A DNA stretch of 64,000 nt from Hufsiella ginkgonis (GTDB lineage Bacteria; Bacteroidota; Bacteroidia; Sphingobacteriales; Sphingobacteriaceae), in the NCBI RefSeq assembly GCF_009834915.1, contig NZ_WVHS01000004.1:186001-250000 (forward strand), read 5' to 3'. The stretch's first letter is position 1, and each line of letters starts with the position of its first letter. This document shows positions 18,801 through 26,652 of the stretch, piece by piece. The notes beneath the pieces were generated by a model, which saw nothing but the letters and a program-made list of their open reading frames with translations, searched no databases and was not told the DNA's origin. The position numbers and the translations under genes were made by a program.

Positions 18801-21800
18801 AAACCATCACGGTTTCGCTGAACGCCACGCCAGAAATCACTAAAATTTATGATGGGACCACCCAGGTGACCCTTGCTTCCGGTAACTATAGCCTGAACGG
18901 CATCGTGAACGGCGATGCGGTCACCGTTACTGGTACCGCCGCATATGATACCAAACTCGTAGGAGCCGGCAAGACCGTTACCGCCAATACGTTTGTACTC
19001 GCAGGCGCCGACAAGGACAATTACAGCCTGACCACCACCTCGGCAACCACTACCGGTTCAATTACCGCACGTGGCCTGACCCTGGCGCTGAACGCAACGC
19101 CTGCCATTACCAAAATTTACGATGCAGGGACTTCTGCCACGCTGGCGGCAGGTAACTACGTCCTCACCGGCGTTCAAGGTTCGGATGCGGTAACCGTGAC
19201 CGGTACCGCCGTTTATGATACCAAGCTCATCGGCACCGGAAAGACCGTGACCGCCAACAGTTTCGTACTGGCAGGTGCTGATAAGGACAATTACAACCTG
19301 GCCACCACCTCGGCCACTACTACCGGTTCCGTTACCGCGCGCCCGCTGACGCTGGCCCTTAACAGTACGCCGGCCATCACTAAAGTATACGACGCAACCA
19401 CGTCTGCTACTTTGGCTGCCGGAAATTATGCTTTAACCGGCGTACAAGGTTCCGATGCAGTGACCGTTTCAGGTACCGCCACTTATGACACCAAGCTGGT
19501 CGGCGCCGCCAAGACTGTTACCGCGAACACTTTCGTGCTCGCTGGCGCCGATAAGGACAATTACTCCCTGACCACCACCTCGGCCACCGCTACCGGTTCA
19601 ATTACCGCGCGTCCGCTGACGCTGGCGCTGAACGCAACGCCTGCTATTACCAAGGTATATGATGCAAATACCTCAGCTACTTTAGCGGCAGGCAACTACA
19701 GTCTCACCGGCATACAGGGAACCGATGCCGTAACCGTAACAGGAACTACAGCTTATGATACCAAGCTTATCGGCACCGGCAAGACCGTTACCGCGAACAG
19801 CTTCGTACTAGCCGGCGCCGACAAGGACAATTACACCCTGACCACCACGTCGGCCACCACCACCGGTTCCATCACTGCACGTGGCCTGACCCTGGCGCTG
19901 AACCCAACGCCTGCCATCACCAAAATTTACGATGCAGGGACTTCTGCCACGCTGTCGGCAGACAACTACGCCCTCACCGGTGTACAGGGTTCCGATGCCG
20001 TGACCGTGTCTGGTACCGCTACTTATGACACCAGACTGGTGGGAACCGGCAAAACCGTGACCGCGAACAGTTTTGTACTGGCTGGCGCCGATAAGGACAA
20101 TTACAACCTGGCCACTACTTCGGCTACTACTACCGGTTCGATTACCACTAAGCCGATCACTTTGGCACTGAACGCAACTCCTGCCATCACTAAAGCGTAC
20201 GACGCCAATACTTCCGCTGCGCTGGCAGCAGGCAATTATACGCTTAACGGATTGGAAGGCACAGATGCGGTCACCGTGACCGGTACCGCCGCATATGATA
20301 CCAAACTCGTAGGAGCCGGCAAGACCGTTACCGCCAATACGTTTGTACTCGCAGGCGCCGACAAGGACAACTACAGCCTGACCACCACCTCGGCAACCAC
20401 TACCGGTTCAATTACCGCACGTGGCCTGACCCTGGCGCTGAACGCAACGCCTGCCATCACCAAAATTTACGATGCAGGGACTTCTGCCACGCTGGCGGCA
20501 GGTAACTACGTCCTCACCGGCGTTCAAGGGTCGGATGCGGTAACCGTGACCGGTACCGCCGTTTATGATACCAAGCTCATCGGTACCGGAAAGACCGTGA
20601 CCGCCAACAGTTTCGTACTGGCAGGTGCTGATAAGGGCAATTACAACCTGGCCACCACCTCGGCCACTACTACCGGTTCCGTTACCGCGCGCCCGCTGAC
20701 GCTGGCCCTTAACAGTACGCCGGCCATCACTAAAGTGTACGACGCAACTACGTCTGCTACTTTAGCTGCAGGAAATTATGCTTTAAACGGCGTACAAGGT
20801 TCCGATGCCGTGACCGTTTCAGGTACCGCCACTTATGACACCAAGCTGGTCGGCGCCGCCAAAACTGTTACCGCGAACACTTTCGTGCTCGCAGGCGCCG
20901 ATAAGGACAATTACTCCCTGACCACCATCTCGGCCACCGCTACCGGTTCAATTACCGCCAAACCACTCACCCTGGCTTTGTTGAATACCATCGCGGTGAG
21001 CAAAATGTATGATGCGACCGTTTCTGCTACGATCCCCGCCATCAACTACTCGCTCTCGGGCGTAGAAGGATCAGATGCGGTTACTATCGGCGCAACAGCC
21101 ACCTACGACACTAAAACTGTGGGAACCGGTAAAACGGTAACTGCGACCAACTTCGTGCTGGGCGGAGCCGACAAGGACAACTACGCCCTGACTACCACGT
21201 CGGCCACCATTACCGGCGAAATATCTTTAAGACCGCTGACGGCAGCGCTTAACAGCACGCCTGCGATCAGTAAGATTTACGATGCGGGCACTTCGGCAAC
21301 CCTTGCCGCGGGTAACTACAACTTAACTGGTATCCAGGGTGCTGATTTAGTAACCGTTACAGGAACCGCCACCTATGACACCAAACTGGCTGGTACCGGC
21401 AAAACCGTTACCGCAAACGCATTCGTGCTGGCTGGCGCTGATAAGGATAACTATAACCTGACCACCACCTCGGCAACCACCACCGGGAGCATTTCGGCAA
21501 GGCCGCTGACCGTGACGCTGAATGCCTCTCCCGCAATCAACAAAGCGTATGATGCAACTACTTCCGCAACCCTGGCAACGGGCAATTATAACCTTGCCGG
21601 TATACAGGGAGCTGATGCAGTGACGGTAACCGGTACCGCCTCCTACGATACCAAGGCGGCAGGCGACGGCAAAACCGTTACTGCAAATGCCTTCGTATTG
21701 GCAGGCGCCGATAAAGACAATTATTCCATTGCAAACTCATCTGCAACCACTACCGGTTCTATCACCGGCATCGCCCTGACGGCGTCGCTAACCGGCACGG

Positions 21801-24241
21801 TGACAAAAGTGTACGATGGAAACACTTCCGCCAGCCTTACTACGGCCAACTACGGCCCGCTCACCGGAGTGATTAGCGGCGACGACGTATCATACAACAA
21901 TCCCGCATCCGGTACTTACGGCGACAAAAACGCAGGCGCAGGGAAGACCATCACCGTTACGGGCCTTATACTGGCAGGGGCCGACAAGGATAATTATGTA
22001 CTCGCCTCCACCCTGGCGGGTAACGTGGGCGGGATCACGCCGGCGACGCTCACTGCAGCCCTCACCGGAACGGTAACCAAGCAATACGACGGTACCGAGC
22101 CCGCTACACTGACCGCGGCCAACTACGCGGCATTAACCGGCATTATCGGTAACGACGCCGTAGATTATGCTTCAAAACCAACTAGCGGCAGGTATAACAG
22201 TAAAACGGTGGCCACCGGTAAAACAGTATTCGTTACCGGCCTTTCGTTAACTGGTGCTGATGCGGTCAACTACACCATTTCGCCTGCCGTGAGCGGCAAC
22301 GTAGGGATCATTACTCCTGTTACCCTTACTGCCGCGCTGACCGGTTCAGCCGCCAAAGTGTACGACCGTACCACCGCCGCTACACTGACCGCCGCCAACT
22401 ATGCAGCACTGAACGGCATCGTCGGCGCTGACGCGGTTGACTACGCCTCCAAACCTGCCTCCGGTACCTATAATGACAAAACGGTAGCCAGCGGTAAAGC
22501 AGTTACCGTGACAGGCCTTTCGCTTTCCGGCGCCGATGCCGGAAACTATATGCTTGCCTCTTCCGTTACCGGGAATATCGGCGTGATCACGCAGAAAACG
22601 GTTACCGCGTCTCTAACCAGTGCCGCGGTAAAAGTGTACGATGGGACGACCACAGCCGCACTTACTCCTGGTAATTACGCCCTCGCCGGGGTCATCACGG
22701 GCGACGTAGTGAACCTTAATAATCCGGCCACTGGCACATACAGCGATAAAAACGCGGCCGTAAGCAAGGCGGTTTCGGTCAGCGGGCTGGCGATCGCGGG
22801 TGCCGATGGCGCCAACTACGTATTGGCCGCTACTTCAGCCGGCGCAACCATAGGCGTCATTACGCCTAAAGCGCTCACCATCACCGCCGACAATAAGACC
22901 CGCGTGCAAGGCACGGCTAACCCCGCCCTTACCGCCTCCTACAGCGGCTTCATAACCGGGGAAAACAATACCAACGCCCTGTCTGCACAACCGGTGCTGA
23001 CCACCACCGCCAATCTCGCTTCAGCCCAGGGTAATTACCCCATCACGGCCTCGGGAGCGGCAGCGTCAAACGGTAACTACACCATTTCCTACACGGCTGG
23101 TACCCTGACAGTAACCCCGGGCTTCCCAACCTCCATTTCGCTGGCCGGCGTTACCTTGTTTGAGAACCGCGCCGCAGGAACTGTCGCGGGAACGTTGTCT
23201 TCTACATCCGATGATCCCAACGCCACCTTTACTTATTCGCTGGTATCCGGCACCGGAAGTACTGATAACGCATCGTTTTCTATTACCGGCAATACCGTTG
23301 CTACCACCCAGGCGCTCGATTTCGAATTGAAGCCGTCTTACAGCATCCTGGTAAGGTCAACTACGCAGTATGGCTTATCGTTAGATAGGCAGTTCACTAT
23401 TACGCTTACGGATGTGAACGAAGCGCCGACACTGAACGCAATCGCCAACCAGGTGATCTGCTACACGCCTGCGGCGCAAACCGCGGCCATCAGCGGCGTT
23501 ACTGCCGGACCGGATGCCGGGCAAACCACTACCCTTTCAGTGAGCAGTAACGTCCCTGCCCTCTTCTCGTCACTTACAGTAAACGGAACAGCCGTGAGCT
23601 ATACCGCCGCACCTGGCGCTTCGGGTACGGCTACGATTACCGTAACGGTGAAAGACAACGGCGGAACAGACAATGGTGGTACGGATACCTTTACCCGCAG
23701 TTTCAACATTACGGTAAACGCCTTGCCGGTACCGGTGATCATCTCGTCTACCGGCGGCGACATCTCTAAAGGCCTCACCGGTACCCTCACCGCCTCGGGC
23801 GGAACCAGCTACAGCTGGGCCAATGCGGCGGGTATCCTAAGCGGACAGACTTCTGCCGTGCTTACGGTGAGACCATCCGTTACTACCACCTACACCGTTA
23901 CCGTCACCAACGCATCGGGCTGTACTTCCGTACAATCGTTCACGCTGGTGGTACTAAACGACTTTAAGGCGCTGGAGGCCAACAACGTGCTTTCTCCGAA
24001 CGGCGATGGAAGCAATGACAAATGGGTGATCAAGAACCTGGATATGTACCCGAATAACAACGTGATCGTGTTTGACCGAGCCGGCCGCAAGGTGTACAGC
24101 AAGGTAAATTACACCAACGACTGGAACGGGACCTTCCAGGGATCTCCGCTTTCACCGGACACCTACTATTACGTAGTAGATTTCGGTCCGGGCATCGCAC
24201 CATTTAAAGGATTTATTACCATTGTAGGAGATAATGAATAA
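12836..24241 (+). CDS. Giant T9SS-secreted repeat adhesin with CHU_C C-terminal domain
   Basis: The 3801-residue protein starts with a signal peptide ([23 protein letters not shown]). In order it has a beta-sandwich N-terminal domain (to about residue 200), an Ig/FN3-like unit, a cadherin-like tandem unit, a second beta domain, 8 putative-Ig (He_PIG) repeats (residues about 550-1260), a cadherin-like beta-sandwich, FN3 and Ig-like units, and 15 YDG repeats of about 90 residues (about 1990-3340). An MBG domain, a cadherin-like domain and the gliding-motility C-terminal domain follow ([19 protein letters not shown] ... [10 protein letters not shown]). The last domain is the type B sorting signal for type IX secretion, so the protein is exported across the outer membrane and displayed or released, probably for adhesion. 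It shares this C-terminal module with the gene at 39888 and is coupled to a PorP/SprF gene. Confidence 0.95.
   Translation: [3801 protein letters not shown]
14488..16640 (+). repeat. Eight He_PIG (putative Ig) repeats of about 273 nt
   Basis: Each unit encodes about 85-91 residues with the frame S/[15 protein letters not shown] ... [33 protein letters not shown]. Neighbouring units starting near 15040 and 15313 are almost identical in DNA, with an offset of 273 nt. Only a few bases differ over about 200 nt, so units are copied by slippage or recombination. Confidence 0.85.
18800..22865 (+). repeat. Fifteen YDG-type repeats of about 270 nt
   Basis: Each unit encodes about 90 residues with the core [20 protein letters not shown], a [11 protein letters not shown]..YDTK stretch and [11 protein letters not shown]. 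Units 1-11 are regular; units 12-15 are longer variants with Pro/Gly insertions ([21 protein letters not shown]). Such repeats build rigid stalks in surface proteins. Confidence 0.9.
20264..20958 (+). repeat. Recent internal duplication: near-identical copy of 18914-19608
   Basis: Base-by-base comparison at an offset of exactly 1350 nt (five 270-nt YDG units) shows roughly 16 differences in about 695 bp. Similarity drops abruptly on both sides (about 20264 and 20959). Repeats 6-8 are therefore a copy of repeats 1-3, most simply by unequal recombination or gene conversion. Confidence 0.9.
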
Positions 24242-24297
24242 TGAACGGACAGCAACCTGTAAGCAACAACGTATCAAGATCAATTAGCAATCGGAAG

Positions 24298-25197
24298 ATG
24301 AAAAAGATAGTCAGAACAAGCGCAATCATGTTACTCACCGCGGCGGCGGCATTGAGCGGGCAGCAAGCCTTCGCACAGCTGAATCCTTTCGGATCGGCCT
24401 ATTTCCAGAACCAGTACCAACTGAACCCGGCCATGGCCGGCACCGTAAGCGGATTCACCGTGAACGGCGGTTATCGCCAGCAATGGAGCTCGATCCCCGG
24501 AACCCCCAAAACGCAATCACTCACCGCTGAATATGGCGCGGCAGGCAAAAACGCCGGCTTCGGCCTTAGCCTGAACAACGACAAGGCCGGCCTGCAGGTA
24601 CGTACCCGCATGATGGGCACATTCGCCTATCATGTGCCGCTGAGCGAAAGCAACCGGCTCAGCTTCGGCGTATCGCTGGGTTATATGGACGACCGCATCG
24701 AGAACAGCGGCGTAAGAGGCGACCAGGGCGACCAGTCCATCGGCCGCTATAACCAGCGCGACAAGTATGTGGACGGCGACTTCGGCATAGCCTTTACCGG
24801 TTCCAAACTCTCCCTGCAGGCCGCGGCACCGAACCTGAAGAACCTGTTAAAAAAGGATAACAACGAGCTCGGTGTTGACCGTGCTACCTTCATGGCCGCC
24901 GCCAGTTACAAGATCAGCTTCCCGTCTGTACTTGACGGGCTGCTGGCCGAGCCTAAAGTTTGCTTCCGCGGCGTAAACGGCTTCGATAATATCCTGGATG
25001 CCGGGGCGAACCTCAACTTCGCCAATAAGCGGATGAATATCCTGGGCATGTACCACAGCTCACACAGCGCTACCTTCGGCATGGGCGTAACATACTCCAA
25101 GCTCTCCTTCCTGGGGATATATACCACCGAAACCGCCGCCCTGAGAACATATGCCAACGGCACGTTCGAGATCGGCGTAAGGCTGGCCGGATTCTAA
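24298..25197 (+). CDS. PorP/SprF-family type IX secretion-associated outer membrane protein, copy 1
   Basis: The protein has the family opening after the signal peptide, QLNPFGSAYFQNQYQLNPAMAG, then an alternating outer-membrane beta-barrel pattern to the end (TFEIGVRLAGF). ATG 24298 gives a normal signal peptide (MKKIVRTSAIMLLTAAAALSG...AFAQ) and 299 residues. An in-frame ATG at 24241 overlaps the adhesin stop (TAATG) and would add 19 polar residues, but coupling at that site is possible. PorP/SprF proteins are needed for secretion or surface attachment of CHU_C-tailed substrates, so the preceding adhesin is the likely partner. A paralogue sits at 38954 behind the other CHU_C protein. A terminator follows. 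Confidence 0.93.
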   Translation: MKKIVRTSAIMLLTAAAALSGQQAFAQLNPFGSAYFQNQYQLNPAMAGTVSGFTVNGGYRQQWSSIPGTPKTQSLTAEYGAAGKNAGFGLSLNNDKAGLQVRTRMMGTFAYHVPLSESNRLSFGVSLGYMDDRIENSGVRGDQGDQSIGRYNQRDKYVDGDFGIAFTGSKLSLQAAAPNLKNLLKKDNNELGVDRATFMAAASYKISFPSVLDGLLAEPKVCFRGVNGFDNILDAGANLNFANKRMNILGMYHSSHSATFGMGVTYSKLSFLGIYTTETAALRTYANGTFEIGVRLAGF

Positions 25198-25224
25198 GAG
25201 AAGATACAAGATCTTATACACTGC

Positions 25225-25263
25225 AAAAAAGCCCTGTTTGGAAACCAAGCGGGGCTTTTTTTT
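25225..25263 (+). terminator. Rho-independent terminator after the adhesin/PorP operon
   Basis: The stem GCCCTGTTTGG / CCAAGCGGGGC with AAA loop (25231-25255) is flanked by AAAAAA and TTTTTTTT. It has a few G-U pairs and a classical U tract, and lies 28 nt after the stop codon. Confidence 0.88.
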
Positions 25264-25527
25264 CACACTGCGACCAGGGTACCATACCGCTTGCAGCTTT
25301 CTCTTTTAAAAGCTTAATTTAGTGACTGATAACCACTTTCCGAATGATCCGATACCCCGCTTTAATATCATGAAGTTCACAGGCAATGATCCTGGCAAGC
25401 CAAAACGCTCACTGACAATAGCAGCCGGCGCCCTGGGCGGTCCGCGGTTCAGAATTTTGAATTATATTTAACAGTGGTATAAAGCGCAATTTATATCGTG
25501 AAACAACCAAGTCAATTTTAACCAGAT
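25264..25527 (+). promoter_or_regulatory. Intergenic region upstream of the GH105 gene
   Basis: These 264 bp separate the T9SS operon from the polysaccharide cluster and must contain the promoter for the GH105 gene; the last 80 bp are AT-rich. A 33-codon frame (25370-25471) is present but looks like chance. I see no clear operator or riboswitch. Confidence 0.3.
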
Positions 25528-26613
25528 ATGTCAAAAAAAAGTATTGCCGGAGTATTGTGTCTTTTAGTCATTAGCGGATCGGTCATGGCCAGGGGCGATG
25601 GAGCGGATACCGTTTTCAACAAGAAACACGTTACCGCTATTATGCAAAAGGTGTTTAATTGGCAGCTCAGCAATCCGGTCGTAAAAAATGCCAACAATGG
25701 CGACGATTGGGCACGCGCCGTATTCTACGCCGGCATAATGCGGGCCTATAAATACACCAAAGAGCCTGCTTACCTGGGCGCGGCCGTAAAATGGTCGGAA
25801 AGCCTTAATTATCAACTCGCAAAACGTCTTCGCCATGCGGATGATCATACACGCGGACAAACGTTCCTGGAAATTTACGAGTACAAAAAAGACAAGGCGA
25901 TGATCGCACATACACGCGCGGTATACGACTCACTGATCGCCACACCCAAAAAAGGCCGCGACGAATGGTGGTGGTGCGATGCATTGTTTATGTCGCCTCC
26001 CGTGCTGGCGCACCTGGCGAAGATCACCGGCGATACGCGATACAGCAATTTCATGAGTGAAATGTGGTGGGACACCACCGACTTTCTCTTCGACAGGGAA
26101 GAGAACCTGTTTTACCGCGATAAAAGTTATTTCGACCGCAAAACGGCCAACGGCAAGAAAATCTTCTGGTCGCGGGGCAACGGCTGGGTAATGGGTGGCC
26201 TGGTACAGGTGCTCGAATACCTGCCCAAAAAAGACCCCAACTATTCCAAATACGTGGAGCTTTATAAAAAGATGGCTGCAAAGCTTGTCACACTGCAGCA
26301 GCCGGATGGTTTCTGGCGCCCAAGCCTGCTGGATGCACAGGAGGTAACCAATAAAGAAGCAAGCGGCACCTCGTTCTTCGTTTTTTCGCTGGCCTGGGGC
26401 ATCAACCATAAACTGCTGGACGCCGCCACCTACAAACCTGCGGTGAAAAAAGGCTGGAAAGCGTTAACCGAAATCGTAGAACCTTCCGGGAAGCTTACCT
26501 GGGTACAGCAGATCGGTGCGAAGCCCGAAACCGTTAAGCAAACCGACAACCAGGAATATGGTTCAGGCGCCTTCCTGATGGCAGGAACGGAAATGATGAA
26601 GTTGAAAAAATGA
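25528..26613 (+). CDS. Unsaturated rhamnogalacturonyl hydrolase, GH105/GH88 family
   Basis: The 361-residue exported protein (signal MSKKSIAGVLCLLVISGSVMARG) has an alpha/alpha toroid plan. It carries WWWCDALFMSPPVLA with Asp151 as the expected catalytic residue of GH105 (YteR/YesR type), a second WSRGNGWVMGGL segment and the end EYGSGAFLMAGTEMMKL. GH105 enzymes remove the 4,5-unsaturated galacturonic or glucuronic residue left by polysaccharide lyases, usually from rhamnogalacturonan. It is the first gene of a cluster that also held an alpha-L-rhamnosidase (now decayed, 27927), which fits rhamnogalacturonan or a related rhamnose-containing glycan. A GH105 remnant is also present at 51469. 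Confidence 0.9.
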   Translation: MSKKSIAGVLCLLVISGSVMARGDGADTVFNKKHVTAIMQKVFNWQLSNPVVKNANNGDDWARAVFYAGIMRAYKYTKEPAYLGAAVKWSESLNYQLAKRLRHADDHTRGQTFLEIYEYKKDKAMIAHTRAVYDSLIATPKKGRDEWWWCDALFMSPPVLAHLAKITGDTRYSNFMSEMWWDTTDFLFDREENLFYRDKSYFDRKTANGKKIFWSRGNGWVMGGLVQVLEYLPKKDPNYSKYVELYKKMAAKLVTLQQPDGFWRPSLLDAQEVTNKEASGTSFFVFSLAWGINHKLLDAATYKPAVKKGWKALTEIVEPSGKLTWVQQIGAKPETVKQTDNQEYGSGAFLMAGTEMMKLKK

Positions 26614-26652
26614 TCCGTACAGGCAGCAGCAAGACCATTCACATCACCTCCT

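Noticed and set aside
13024-23790. Many long antisense frames under the adhesin
   Set aside because: They are shadows caused by the Ala/Thr/Gly/Val-rich repetitive codon pattern; no start context or homology.
25370-25471. 33-codon open frame between the PorP terminator and GH105 gene
   Set aside because: No homology sense, no good ribosome site and typical length for chance; treated as leader DNA.
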